A stretch of DNA of 62,677 nucleotides from JBEIVB01 sp040374085 (GCA_040374085.1 JBEIVB010000005.1:1-62677); one strand, 5' to 3'; shown: positions 16,429-25,336, counted from the first letter of the stretch. A program made the numbers and translations. Notes: generated by a model not told the origin, from the sequence alone.

Positions 16429-18243
16429 TTATTCACCGACTTCGTTGCTCTTTAAGAAATCGAATACTTTTTTTGCCTTGGCCTGCCCTATGATGGCGGC
16501 CAGCTCTTCGAGGGTAGCGGCTTTGATGCGCGCCACCGATCCCAACGCCCGCAAGAGGGCCTGAGCGCTCTTGTCGCTGATGCCGTTGATGCGGGTGAGC
16601 TCGGTGTGCAGGGTGGCGTTGTCGCGGCGGGTGCGGTGGTGGGTGATGCCAAACCGATGGGCTTCGTCGCGAATCTGCTGCAGGATGCGTAGGGTCTCAC
16701 TTTTCTTATCCAGATACAAAGGCAGGGAATCTCCGGGGTAGTAGATTTCCTCCAGGCGTTTGGCAATGCCTATGATGCCCACTTTGCCCCGCAAGCCAAG
16801 TTGCTCTAGGCTCTCGAGAGCAGCACTCAGCTGGCCTTTGCCCCCATCAATGACGATGAGATCGGGTAAGGGCTGCTGCTCTTCCAACACGCGCTGGTAT
16901 CGCCTCAAAATAACTTCCCGCATGGTGGCAAAGTCATCGGGGCCGATAACGGTTTTTACATTGAAGTGGCGATAGTCTTTCTTGCTGGGCTTGCCGTCCA
17001 CAAAAACCGTCATAGCCGAAACCGCATGGTTGCCGTGCATGTTGGAGTTGTCGAAGCACTCCATTCTCCTGGGTTGGGCGGTAAGCCTTAGGTCGCGCTG
17101 CATCTGGTTCATGATGCGCTCGGTGTGGGCCTCGGGATTGGTGAGGGCAAGCTGCTTCTGACGATCGCGCCGGTATTGGTCTGCATTTTTTTGGGACAAA
17201 TCCAGCAGCTTCTTTTTATCTCCGCGCTGCGGAACCGTTACCTCACAACCGGGAATGGGATAAGGCAAGGGAAAGGGCAACAACAGTTCCGGTGCCTTGC
17301 TCGAAAAACGCTGGCGCATAGACATTACCGCAAAGGTTAGGAGTTCGTCCGGACTCTCGTCGAGGCGCTTCCGCAGCTCCACGGTTTGCACATGCACCAC
17401 AGTGCCTTCTACAACCTGCAGGTAATTTACGTAGGCCGATTCTCCATCCTCCGCCAAAGCCAACACATCTACATTGGAAACGGTGGGGCTTACTACAGCA
17501 GATCTGCTTTGGTATTTCTCGAGGAGCTCCATGCGGGTTTTTATAAAATGGGCGCGTTCAAATTCCAGTTCCTCGGCAGCTTGATTCATCTGCTCTTTCA
17601 AATTGCGCAACACCTGCGCCAAGTGACCCGAGAGGATGTTGCGGATGTGAAGTATGTTGCGGTCGTACTCGGCTTCGGTTTGCCGGTTTTCGCATGGCCC
17701 CAAGCAGTTTTTGATGTGGTATTCCAAACACACCTTGTATTTTCCATTGGTTATATTTTGTGGGGTAAGGGAAAAGGTACAGGTGCGCAGTGGAAACAAC
17801 TGTTTAATGAGATCCAACAGGGCATACATGGTGGGCACAGAGGCATAAGGCCCATAGTAGACAGAGCCATCGCGTATTACCCTCCGGGTGGGAAGTACCC
17901 TCGGGAAGGCTTCGTTGGTGATGCAAATCCAAGGGTAGGATTTATCGTCTTTTAGGTTGATGTTGAACCTGGGCTGATGTTGCTTGATGAGGCTGCTCTC
18001 GAGCAGGAGGGCATCGGTTTCGGTGTCTACTACGGTAAACTCAATGCGCTTTATGGCTTTTACCAGCAGGCGTGTCTTAGTGCTGTCGAGGTGGTCGCGG
18101 TTGAAGTAGGAGTGCACCCTTTTGCGCAGGTTTTTGGCTTTGCCCACGTAGATAATGGTTCCTTTCTCATCGAAGTACTGGTACACGCCCGGTTGTTCGG
18201 GCAGGGTTTTCAATACGGCTTCGAGCGGTGTAGCAGGGTTCAC
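16429..18243 (-). CDS. uvrC: Excinuclease ABC subunit C
   Basis: UvrC makes both incisions in nucleotide excision repair after UvrAB marks the lesion. The 604-residue protein has an N-terminal GIY-YIG nuclease domain (QPGVYQYFDEKGTIIYVGKAKNL, residues ~17-39), a UVR motif around residue 205-240, an RNase H-like endonuclease domain (MECFDNSNMHGNHAV and LIVIDGGKGQL) and a helix-hairpin-helix pair near the C-terminus (LTRINGISDKSAQALL). The start is a GTG at 18243. It follows the esterase gene by four bases on the same strand, so it appears to be near the end of a long operon with MBOAT and SGNH genes. uvrA is elsewhere in the window (35085-38051) and uvrB is absent. Confidence 0.97.
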   Translation of the reverse strand: MNPATPLEAVLKTLPEQPGVYQYFDEKGTIIYVGKAKNLRKRVHSYFNRDHLDSTKTRLLVKAIKRIEFTVVDTETDALLLESSLIKQHQPRFNINLKDDKSYPWICITNEAFPRVLPTRRVIRDGSVYYGPYASVPTMYALLDLIKQLFPLRTCTFSLTPQNITNGKYKVCLEYHIKNCLGPCENRQTEAEYDRNILHIRNILSGHLAQVLRNLKEQMNQAAEELEFERAHFIKTRMELLEKYQSRSAVVSPTVSNVDVLALAEDGESAYVNYLQVVEGTVVHVQTVELRKRLDESPDELLTFAVMSMRQRFSSKAPELLLPFPLPYPIPGCEVTVPQRGDKKKLLDLSQKNADQYRRDRQKQLALTNPEAHTERIMNQMQRDLRLTAQPRRMECFDNSNMHGNHAVSAMTVFVDGKPSKKDYRHFNVKTVIGPDDFATMREVILRRYQRVLEEQQPLPDLIVIDGGKGQLSAALESLEQLGLRGKVGIIGIAKRLEEIYYPGDSLPLYLDKKSETLRILQQIRDEAHRFGITHHRTRRDNATLHTELTRINGISDKSAQALLRALGSVARIKAATLEELAAIIGQAKAKKVFDFLKSNEVGE

Positions 18244-18247
18244 GTGG

Positions 18248-19048
18248 CTAAGGTACGCTCAGAACATGGTTCAGCAGATGCATGAGTGCTTGGTTCCAAG
18301 CCTTCCAATCGTGGCCCTGCTTTTCCTGCACGTGCAAGATATAGGGTTGGTTGCACCACGGCCTGGATGCTCGCACGCATTGCTGCTGCAGGGCCCGGGA
18401 AAAGGCAATGCTTTGTTGTACATCTACCACGCGGTCTTGCGCGCCGTGGTAGAGGAAGACTTTTGCTCGCAGGGCATCGATGTTGTGGGTGGGGTTGTCG
18501 AGGGTTTGCCAGCGAATTGGGAAATCTGTATGGCTGCCATAATGGTTGATGGTGAGGGCATCGTTTGGATTGAGGCAGGGGTTGTAGTCTCCGGAAATGC
18601 CGATGGCGTAGGAGAAGGTTTGAGGCAGTGCTTGTGCTATGAGCATGGCTCCCCGAGCCCCGGTGGATAGGCCCAAGAGGATGTTGTTGGCTCCGGTTGT
18701 AAAGGCACCAAAACGGGTTTGGAGATGAGGAATAAGGGTATCGGTGAACCAGCCCAAAAGCAAGCGGCTGCGATAATCGGAGCGGGTTTCGGGATAGAAA
18801 GCCCCGGCGTAGATGCTTTTCCCCGGTTCGGGAATGAAGATGCGATACCCCACAGCAGAGGCAGAGTCGAAAAAGGCGGTGTGGTTGGGCGCATCGGCTC
18901 CGACCATGTTCCAGCCTGTTAAAAACAGCACGTCGCCTCTCATCGAAACATTTTCGGCCGGCTCTATAATGCGCAATGGGAATTTTGACTGTGCCTGCAT
19001 CGCCCCGAAGAATGAAAGGAGGAAAACCAAGCACACTATTTTTTTCAT
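18248..19048 (-). CDS. Exported alpha/beta-hydrolase, esterase-like
   Basis: The 266-residue protein starts with a signal peptide (MKKIVCLVFLLSFFGAMQAQ). It has a serine nucleophile elbow GLSTGARG (Ser128), a probable acid Asp205 in HGAQDRVVD and a probable catalytic His246 in KQGHDWKAW. The overall arrangement resembles esterase D/feruloyl-esterase type hydrolases. The TGARG variation after the Ser is unusual but compatible. Between the MBOAT gene (1-base gap) and uvrC (4-base gap), it sits in an operon with two SGNH hydrolases and an O-acyltransferase, so removal or editing of acyl groups on a glycan is a reasonable guess. Substrate not known. Confidence 0.8.
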   Translation of the reverse strand: MKKIVCLVFLLSFFGAMQAQSKFPLRIIEPAENVSMRGDVLFLTGWNMVGADAPNHTAFFDSASAVGYRIFIPEPGKSIYAGAFYPETRSDYRSRLLLGWFTDTLIPHLQTRFGAFTTGANNILLGLSTGARGAMLIAQALPQTFSYAIGISGDYNPCLNPNDALTINHYGSHTDFPIRWQTLDNPTHNIDALRAKVFLYHGAQDRVVDVQQSIAFSRALQQQCVRASRPWCNQPYILHVQEKQGHDWKAWNQALMHLLNHVLSVP

Positions 19049-19049
19049 A

Positions 19050-20522
19050 TTAAAATTGAAAGTATATGAAAGGCTGAACAGCAGCCGATTTTACCTGCAC
19101 CACCGACATCAAAACCACGATCAGCAATGCGGTTTGAAAAAGAAATTGATTGTTTCTCCACGTACGCTCGGCAGCCCGGGTCCAACGCTGAGGCGAAAGG
19201 TGGGCCAGAAAGCCAAAGGCAAACGCTAACCAAACCAGGGGATAGGCCAGCAAGAGGGGTTTGGCAAGGGTCCAGTCGGTGTGGTAAGCAATGCGTTCCA
19301 TTACAAGGTTCGCATCGCTCAGGCTTCCGGCCCGAAAAAAAATCCAGCAGAAGGCCACAAAATGAAAGGTGACGATTCCACCCAGAACGTTTCTCCATTT
19401 TCCCTCAGGCAAGAGGTTGAGTTTGCGCCACTCTTTGTCGGCACCCAACCCCAAACCGTGCAGGGCGCCCCACCACACAAATTTCCAATCGGCCCCGTGC
19501 CACAATCCGCCCAAGAGCATGGTGATGAGCTGGTTGAGGTGCTGGCGCAAACGCCCGCCCCGGTTGCCGCCCAAGGGTATGTAGAGGTAATCGCGTAGCC
19601 ATGAGGAAAGAGAGATGTGCCACCGCCGCCAAAAATCGGTGAGGTTGGTAGCCAGGTATGGGCGATTGAAGTTCTGAGGCAATTGGTAGCCAATCAGCAA
19701 GGCAATGCCCAAGGCCATGTCGGTGTATCCCGAGAAGTCGCAGTAGATCTGAAGGGTGTAACCATAAACACCCATGAGGTTCTCAAGACCCGAGTATAAG
19801 GTGGGGTTGTCGAAGATGCGGTCGACGTAGTTTAGACTCAGATAATCGGAAAGTATGGCTTTTTTGATGAGCCCTATTCCCAAAAGCCAAACGCCCAGGC
19901 CGGTGGCAGCTCCGGTAATGGGTTGGGGTTTGCGGATTTGCGGAATGAGCTCCGCCGGACGCACGATTGGGCCCGCAACAAGATGAGGGAAAAAGGAAAC
20001 GTAGAAGGCAAAGTCGAGAGGGTTACGCAGGGCAGGACTTTTTCCACGATGAATGTCTACCAGATAGGCAATAAGTTCAAAGGTGTAAAATGAAATGCCG
20101 AGGGGAAGAAAAAGGTCGGGTAGAGCGGTCTGTGTTCCGGTTAGTGAATCCCAAGTTTTGAGGAAGAACCCGCCGTATTTAAAGTAAAGGAGAAAGACAA
20201 GGGACCAGACAATGCCCAGAGCCATGACCCGTTTTTTTCGGCGTACACTATCTGTGCGTTCCATCCATAGTCCCAAAAGGAAAACTACGGCAGAGGTTCC
20301 CAGCATGAGCATCCAATACATGCCGCTGCTTTTGTAATAAAAATATAAAGAGGCAGCTACCACCCACAGTGTGCGCAGCATGGAGCGGTTAACCACCAAG
20401 GCATACACCACCAGAAAGGCAGCAAAAAACCACAGGAAGAACCCGCTGTTGAACAGGAGGGGCGCCCGTGGCTGATAGGTCAGCGCATGCTGGATTTTCT
20501 CACTGTCCAGGTTCCAAGGCAT
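19050..20522 (-). CDS. MBOAT-family O-acyltransferase (AlgI/DltB-like)
   Basis: The 490-residue polytopic membrane protein belongs to the MBOAT family. It has about ten hydrophobic segments. Conserved landmarks are LPLGISFYTFELIAYLVDI, FFPHLVAGPIVRP, CDFSGYTDMALG, FWRRWHISLSSWLRDYLY (His302) and the catalytic-region GGLWHGADW with the essential His at 342. Relatives such as AlgI and PatA move acetyl groups across the inner membrane onto alginate or peptidoglycan, working with SGNH/AlgX-type proteins, and two such proteins are encoded immediately upstream. I start at ATG 20522, which overlaps the preceding SGNH gene by 23 bases; an ATG at 20543 is possible. The acceptor glycan is unknown. Confidence 0.92.
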   Translation of the reverse strand: MPWNLDSEKIQHALTYQPRAPLLFNSGFFLWFFAAFLVVYALVVNRSMLRTLWVVAASLYFYYKSSGMYWMLMLGTSAVVFLLGLWMERTDSVRRKKRVMALGIVWSLVFLLYFKYGGFFLKTWDSLTGTQTALPDLFLPLGISFYTFELIAYLVDIHRGKSPALRNPLDFAFYVSFFPHLVAGPIVRPAELIPQIRKPQPITGAATGLGVWLLGIGLIKKAILSDYLSLNYVDRIFDNPTLYSGLENLMGVYGYTLQIYCDFSGYTDMALGIALLIGYQLPQNFNRPYLATNLTDFWRRWHISLSSWLRDYLYIPLGGNRGGRLRQHLNQLITMLLGGLWHGADWKFVWWGALHGLGLGADKEWRKLNLLPEGKWRNVLGGIVTFHFVAFCWIFFRAGSLSDANLVMERIAYHTDWTLAKPLLLAYPLVWLAFAFGFLAHLSPQRWTRAAERTWRNNQFLFQTALLIVVLMSVVQVKSAAVQPFIYFQF

Positions 20523-21714
20523 GCTGTGCACGTTCCAATGCATGGTACAATAAATCGGCCTGAACCTGATAGCCTTTGCGCGATAGGTGCAGTTTGTCTT
20601 TAGACGTAAGTCCCCGCTTGGCCCATTTGAGAATGGAGCCCTTACCGCCCATGGCATCCATGGTATCAAACCAAGCCAATCCCTTGGCCTCGGCATAGGC
20701 TTTTAGCGCTGCTCCGGCTTTACGGTTGTTGGGATTTTTATATTTCGAACGTTTTAATGCGTCGCCCGGCAGGGTAAGCAACACCGGCAAATTTGGCTGT
20801 TGGGCTCTGACCATCAGCAACAGGCTGTCTATTTGGCGGGTGAACTCATCTGCGTTGAAGTTTTTACCGTAGGCTTCGTTGGTGCCCAAAGAGATGATGA
20901 GCAGATTGGGTTTTAGGCTTTGCATTTCATCAAACAAAGGTTTTTCCGGAATGTAGTGCCGAAACTCGGCGCCGTTAACCCCAATGGCATGGTAGAGTAT
21001 GCCTTTTTGCTCGGGCCGGCTCAAGCACAGGCCGTGCAGATGAAGGTCTTCGGGTGCAGAGGATTCGGGCAAGCTAAACCGCAAACGGAGCATACGCGAA
21101 GGACTTTTGAGCGATATGCGACAGGGGTTGCACGTTTGGTTTGGGGCAACGACCTGGTTCTGGACCTCGCTCATCAAAGAGTCTGCAACGGTCCAGGAGA
21201 ACCCGGAGGAAACCGGGTCGCAAAACAAATCGATCTCCGAGGCTCCACCGGGAGATTCACGCAGGTGAATGTCGATGTTGGCGTCGCGCACGGTGGGCAT
21301 AAAAACGGCTCCGCTTATGCCCACTTTTAGACTGTCGTTTGACTTCACCACTTTCCGCACTTTCCACGGATCGTAGGAAGCGCTCATGATGCCGGGCGAT
21401 TCGTTTGATTTTACTACGCGCCAGGGCACGCATACGCCCCAACCGGCGTCGCCAAAATGGTCTTGCAAGCGCTTGCGCATGCGCCCACTGAGGTGGTCGG
21501 CCTGTATGTGCGAATCGCCCAAGTGCACCACGCTTACCGTTTGCCCGGTTTTTAGGGCATCGTAAAATGGTTTTAAGGTTTGGGAGTTCCCAATCTCAGG
21601 TTGCAGGGCAGGAATGAATGGGTATTTTTTGTGCAGAGAGTCCGCCAAGTTTTCTTGGCTGAAACTGGCTTCCCAGCTCAAAAGACCAAAACAAAGGAAT
21701 ATTGCTGTTTTCAT
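20500..21714 (-). CDS. Exported SGNH/GDSL hydrolase-like protein (first of a pair)
   Basis: The 404-residue protein has a signal peptide (MKTAIFLCFGLLSWEASFS). The SGNH motifs are block I HLGDSHIQADH with Ser68, block III SLGTNEAYG with its Asn, and block V DKLHLSRKGY with Asp373 and His376 as the probable catalytic pair. AlgX/AlgJ-type SGNH proteins paired with an MBOAT protein transfer acetyl groups to polysaccharide in the periplasm. The downstream MBOAT gene overlaps this one by 23 bases, supporting a common task. ATG 21714 was chosen because the upstream extension to 21795 runs into the neighbouring SGNH gene. Whether it is an acyltransferase or an esterase cannot be told from the sequence. 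Confidence 0.85.
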   Translation of the reverse strand: MKTAIFLCFGLLSWEASFSQENLADSLHKKYPFIPALQPEIGNSQTLKPFYDALKTGQTVSVVHLGDSHIQADHLSGRMRKRLQDHFGDAGWGVCVPWRVVKSNESPGIMSASYDPWKVRKVVKSNDSLKVGISGAVFMPTVRDANIDIHLRESPGGASEIDLFCDPVSSGFSWTVADSLMSEVQNQVVAPNQTCNPCRISLKSPSRMLRLRFSLPESSAPEDLHLHGLCLSRPEQKGILYHAIGVNGAEFRHYIPEKPLFDEMQSLKPNLLIISLGTNEAYGKNFNADEFTRQIDSLLLMVRAQQPNLPVLLTLPGDALKRSKYKNPNNRKAGAALKAYAEAKGLAWFDTMDAMGGKGSILKWAKRGLTSKDKLHLSRKGYQVQADLLYHALERAQHALEPGQ

Positions 21715-21718
21715 AGGT

Positions 21719-23077
21719 TCATTGAATTCTGTTTGGGGTGATGGAAGGGTTGGTCTGCGTTGCTTGCAAAAGGCGTTTGTACAATGCTCGGGCAACCCAA
21801 CGGGCTCCCCTAAAATTAAGGTGTGTATAATCTTTGTTGGCCATGGCAGTGTCTGCTTCGGCCCATTTTACCATGGTTCCACTGCCACCCATTTCTTCAT
21901 ATAAATTCCAAAACGCAGTGTGGTGGTTTTTGGCCAGTTCTTCCTGAATGGAAATCAGCAGCGGAAGAGACGGTATGGTGCGCATGGTTCCATCGAGGTT
22001 GCAGCTTTTATCGCTCACCGAAACCACCATGAATCCGCTGGTTGGAAAGGCTTTTCTGAGGTAAGAAAGGGTGCGGTTGAATCCTCTTTTGAACCAATCG
22101 TAGTTATCGGCTTTTTCCGATACCACGTTTAGGCCATAATGCAAAATGATTAAATCGTAATGGTGATTGCGGTCTATACTGTGAAGCAAATCGGAGGGCA
22201 TACGCACCAACGGAATGCCCGAATTTCCTCTAAAGGCAAAGTTGTCCACGGTTATGCCCGTGTCGGTTTCAAAACTCATTCCATATAATGTGGCATCCCA
22301 ACCGGCAGGAAATATAAGACGTACCCGCTGGGTTCCCTCTGCCACGGGAAGGGGAATGGCTTGGTAGTCGTCTAAGGGGGGAACGGTTACCTGGGCTTCA
22401 CTTTTGCCAAAGCGAAAGGTCAGGGATTGTGCGCGGTTGGTTTTGCCGAGCCAAAGGGTAGGAGAGGGTAGGGTGTTTAGTCCCTTTCGGTTAACGGCGG
22501 TATAGGTTACTTCTGCAGAAGTCTGAGGGGGAAGAAAAAAGGCATAGCCGGTTGGCCCAGGTGGTGGCATTCCGGCGCGGTATAATCCAAGATGATGGGT
22601 TTGCCATGCATCGGAAAATTGGTGCACCACGGTTTGACGGAATCCTGCGGTAGCACTGGTTATAGGCAACCAACCTACTCCGCCGCCTCCGTAGGTGGCT
22701 TGCAACAATGAACGCAGGTCTTGGGTAATTAAGTCGCCCTCTATCATGCTGTCGCCAAAGTAGGCGATTCGAATTTTCTTATGTGCGGTTCGGTCGCGCA
22801 AGGCTTCCAGTAATGGCTTCAACCCGGGCATGCTGTCGGTGCCAAAATCGGCCAGGGGCAGAGGTTCCGCAACGGCAAGGGTGCCCTTTTGCTGAGGAGA
22901 GAGTTTAGGGATTTTTCGCTCCGGCGCCGGCAATACGGGCGATGCGGTAATGTCGGAAAGAAAATGAGGCGTTTTTAACCACTTGGGTTTATATCCTCCT
23001 GAATCCAAAAGGTTCTCCAACAGCAAGAGCCCCACTAAAAGCAGGAACATCATGATTGCCGGACGAAGTGCAGACAA
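21719..23077 (-). CDS. Membrane-anchored SGNH/GDSL hydrolase-like protein (second of a pair)
   Basis: The 452-residue protein has one N-terminal hydrophobic helix (residues ~9-24) without a clear cleavage site, so it is probably anchored in the inner membrane facing the periplasm. SGNH landmarks are AYFGDSMIEGD (Ser110), LILHYGLNVVSEK in the block III position, and DYTHLNFRGARW near the end (Asp416, His419). A beta-rich insert lies between blocks I and III, as in its neighbour. The start is a TTG at 23077, giving a positively charged N-terminus; ATG 23053 is an alternative. It is 4 bases upstream of the first SGNH gene and 11 bases downstream of the RsmI-like gene. The pair of SGNH proteins looks like an ancient duplication. 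Confidence 0.82.
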   Translation of the reverse strand: MSALRPAIMMFLLLVGLLLLENLLDSGGYKPKWLKTPHFLSDITASPVLPAPERKIPKLSPQQKGTLAVAEPLPLADFGTDSMPGLKPLLEALRDRTAHKKIRIAYFGDSMIEGDLITQDLRSLLQATYGGGGVGWLPITSATAGFRQTVVHQFSDAWQTHHLGLYRAGMPPPGPTGYAFFLPPQTSAEVTYTAVNRKGLNTLPSPTLWLGKTNRAQSLTFRFGKSEAQVTVPPLDDYQAIPLPVAEGTQRVRLIFPAGWDATLYGMSFETDTGITVDNFAFRGNSGIPLVRMPSDLLHSIDRNHHYDLIILHYGLNVVSEKADNYDWFKRGFNRTLSYLRKAFPTSGFMVVSVSDKSCNLDGTMRTIPSLPLLISIQEELAKNHHTAFWNLYEEMGGSGTMVKWAEADTAMANKDYTHLNFRGARWVARALYKRLLQATQTNPSITPNRIQ

Positions 23078-23088
23078 GGGGTGGGTTT

Positions 23089-23811
23089 TTAGGGTGTCCT
23101 GAACGGGAAATCACCCAAGGCAAATATACAGAGTTTCTTATGCAATTCAGGCGGCTGTTTCAACCAGTTTGAAACGGGTTGCGAAGAGATGCGTTCACCA
23201 GGCAAACCCACCTCCATACCTATACAGAGTATGGCCTGTGCGGGCAGAGCCGATTTTACATCCTCCAATACGCGAGCCGATCGAAACGGGGTTTCCATAA
23301 ACAATTGGGTGTAACCTGTTTTTTGAAGCTCTGCATACCACCTGCGCAGGCATTGTTGCCGCTCAGTACCGGGTATGGGTAGGTAACCATGGAAGGTAAA
23401 CTGTTGGCCGTTGAAGCCCGATGCCATAAGGGTTTGAAGGATGCTCGAGGGGCCAGGCAATGGAACCACACGCACACCCCAACTGTGGGCGAAGGCTACG
23501 CAAGCATTGCCCGGATCGGCTATGGCCGGACTGCCGGCTTCGCTCATCACCACCATGTCTACGCCCTTTCTCATTGGCTCCATCCAGGTTTGCAGGGCCA
23601 CCGGATCGAAGCCTTTGCCAATTTCGAAAAAGTGCAGGGTGTTGAAGTCGCCAGTATATCCGGCCTTTCTAAGATGGCGACGGGCAGTCCTCAGATCTTC
23701 CACCAGCCAGTGGCTGGCGTGCTTAACGGCCTGCTGCAAGAGAGGAGCGAGGCTTTCTGCAGGGGCATTGTCGCCCAAATAGGTGGGCAATAGGAAGAGG
23801 GTGCCGAACAT
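23089..23811 (-). CDS. RsmI-like SAM-dependent methyltransferase (tetrapyrrole methylase family)
   Basis: The 240-residue protein matches the tetrapyrrole-methylase fold used by RsmI, the 16S rRNA C1402 2'-O-methyltransferase. It shows LFLLPTYLGDN at the start, MSEAGSPAIADPGNACV near residue 90, VVPLPGPSSILQTLMASGF (~115-133) and FHGYLPIPGTER. Bacteroidota often carry this shorter RsmI-like branch. I start at ATG 23811; the open frame to 23862 runs through the HU terminator. It is the first gene of the run that continues into the SGNH, MBOAT, esterase and uvrC genes; a connection beyond co-transcription is not apparent. The exact RNA target needs assay. Confidence 0.85.
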   Translation of the reverse strand: MFGTLFLLPTYLGDNAPAESLAPLLQQAVKHASHWLVEDLRTARRHLRKAGYTGDFNTLHFFEIGKGFDPVALQTWMEPMRKGVDMVVMSEAGSPAIADPGNACVAFAHSWGVRVVPLPGPSSILQTLMASGFNGQQFTFHGYLPIPGTERQQCLRRWYAELQKTGYTQLFMETPFRSARVLEDVKSALPAQAILCIGMEVGLPGERISSQPVSNWLKQPPELHKKLCIFALGDFPFRTP

Positions 23812-23816
23812 GGTAC

Positions 23817-23847
23817 AAAAAAAAAAGAGCCCCAAATGTGGGGCTCT
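23817..23847 (-). terminator. Rho-independent terminator after HU
   Basis: On the minus strand AGAGCCCC (23847-23840) pairs with GGGGCTCT (23833-23826) across a 6-base loop and runs directly into a ten-T tract (23826-23817). It follows the HU stop by about 20 bases and ends just before the RsmI-like start. Confidence 0.9.
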
Positions 23848-23866
23848 TCTTTTCGAAAACAAAAAA

Positions 23867-24154
23867 TTACTTCTTGCCTTTTTTGTTCACCATCTCAGCC
23901 AATTCAGCACCGGCCTTGAACTTAACCACTTTCTTAGCAGCAATCTTGATGGTCTTGCCGGTTTGTGGGTTACGTCCTTCGCGTGCGCTGCGCTCAGAGA
24001 TTGAGAAAGAGCCGAAGCCTACCAATGCAATGCGGTCGCCTTTCTTCAAAGCACCGGATACAGTTCCGATGAATGCATCCAAAGCGTTCTTTGCATCAGC
24101 CTTCGTCAATTGAGCGTGGTCTGCGATTGAGTCAATCAGTTCTTGTTTGTTCAT
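23867..24154 (-). CDS. hup: HU-family DNA-binding protein
   Basis: The 95-residue protein is a standard HU/IHF family member. It has MNKQELIDSIADHAQLTKADA at the start, GDRIALVGFGSFSISER in the middle, and the DNA-binding arm containing GRNPQTGKTIKI (about residues 62-73). The C-terminal tail VNKKGKK is basic. It would bend and compact DNA as a dimer. It is a single-gene unit: a full Bacteroidetes promoter lies upstream (24200-24230) and a strong terminator follows. ATG 24154 was used because family similarity begins there. The 5' leader is about 40 bases and AT-rich. Confidence 0.96.
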   Translation of the reverse strand: MNKQELIDSIADHAQLTKADAKNALDAFIGTVSGALKKGDRIALVGFGSFSISERSAREGRNPQTGKTIKIAAKKVVKFKAGAELAEMVNKKGKK

Positions 24155-24199
24155 GTTGTTTGTTTTTAATGGTTGATTGTGAATTTGGTTTTGCGTGAA

Positions 24200-24230
24200 C
24201 AAAAGTATCTGCCTCTTTTACTTATCCAAA
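24200..24230 (-). promoter_or_regulatory. Full Bacteroidetes promoter of the HU gene
   Basis: Read on the minus strand, TTTG (24230-24227), a 19-base spacer and TActTTTG (24207-24200) form a perfect TTTG-N19-TAnnTTTG promoter, 45 bases upstream of the HU start codon. Confidence 0.75.
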
Positions 24231-24361
24231 TTTTTTGTTGCCGAAAATGGCGTAGATGTTGAAAAAAACGTGCGATTTGTTGAAAACCACCCCTCGAAAC
24301 CCTTTCTGAATGGGCATTGAGGAGGGTGCCGGATGCGGAAGTGGGCTGTTTTGTTGATCTT

Positions 24362-25336
24362 TTAAGACGATGGATGGTGGTTTACCAAGCTGGCTTTGCC
24401 GGAAAATCGATAGCCACGCAAAAACTCTGCGGTGCTCAAACGCTTCTTTCCTTGTACTTGCAGGTTCAGAATTTCAAGCGGAACCGTTGCGGTGCCTACC
24501 AACAGCTTCTGTCCTTGCACAGCGCAGTTTCCGGGTTCCATACGGTGGGCATCGGCAGCGGGTTGTGCTTCGTATATCTTCCATTGCGTGAGTTGGCCTT
24601 TGCCCTCGTCGAACCAAGAGAAGGCTCCGGGATAGGGCGACAGGGCACGAATGGTTCGGTCTACCTGCTCGGCGGGCGCATTCCATTCGATTTGCAGGTG
24701 TTCGCGGAAGATTTTCGGAGCACCTTTATAGATGCCGTTTTCGGGTTGGTGCATCGGTGTTAAGACTCCGGCACACCACCCGTCTAATGTCTCCACCACC
24801 AAATCAGCGCCGGCTTCCATGAGTTTGTCGTGCAAGGTTCCGGCGTTCTCCCGAGCATCGATCGACACTTTGCGCTGAAGCAAAATGCTGCCTGCATCGA
24901 TCTCCTGATTCAACAAAAAGGTGGTTACCCCGGTCTCGGTTTCCCCTTGCCAGATGGCATGGTTGATGGGGGCAGCACCCCGGTAATGAGGCAACAAAGA
25001 GGCATGCAGGTTAAAGGTTCCCAAGCGTGGAGCAGCCCACATGGCCTCAGGCAACATGCGGAAGGCAACCACCACCGCACCGTCCAGCTGCAGATTACGC
25101 CACGTTTCGAGCCACTCTGCAGATTTCAATCGTTCGGGTTGATGAACGGGCAAGCCCAAGGAAAGAGCTGCTTTTTTTACATCCGATTGCTGCAGCTGTT
25201 GCCCCCTGCCGGCAGGCTTGTCGGGAGCAGTTACCACCGCCACCACCTTGAAACCCTCATCAACCATTCGCAATAATATATGAGCAGCAAACTGCGGCGT
25301 GCCCAAAAATGCTAAGCGTAATTCGGATCGTTTCAT
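24362..25336 (-). CDS. fmt: Methionyl-tRNA formyltransferase
   Basis: Fmt formylates initiator Met-tRNA with 10-formyltetrahydrofolate. The 324-residue protein has the N-terminal LAFLGTPQFAAHILL strand, VTAPDKPAGRGQQL, the tRNA-recognition loop region, and the catalytic block HASLLPHYRGAAPINHAI (about residues 112-129) holding the conserved Asn/His/Asp set. A C-terminal OB-like domain begins near residue 210. Its start codon overlaps the stop of the ABC exporter gene by four bases (ATGA), so the two are co-translated even though their functions are unrelated. The 3' side toward HU is short and has no obvious hairpin. Confidence 0.97.
   Translation of the reverse strand: MKRSELRLAFLGTPQFAAHILLRMVDEGFKVVAVVTAPDKPAGRGQQLQQSDVKKAALSLGLPVHQPERLKSAEWLETWRNLQLDGAVVVAFRMLPEAMWAAPRLGTFNLHASLLPHYRGAAPINHAIWQGETETGVTTFLLNQEIDAGSILLQRKVSIDARENAGTLHDKLMEAGADLVVETLDGWCAGVLTPMHQPENGIYKGAPKIFREHLQIEWNAPAEQVDRTIRALSPYPGAFSWFDEGKGQLTQWKIYEAQPAADAHRMEPGNCAVQGQKLLVGTATVPLEILNLQVQGKKRLSTAEFLRGYRFSGKASLVNHHPSS

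Noticed and set aside
17386..17955. 189-codon plus-strand frame opposite uvrC
   Set aside because: uvrC is a complete, conserved gene; the opposite frame has no motif.
18240..19034. 264-codon minus-strand frame overlapping the exported esterase
   Set aside because: Same strand but different frame from the esterase, which has a signal peptide and triad; sequence rich in Arg, His and Pro typical of shadow frames.
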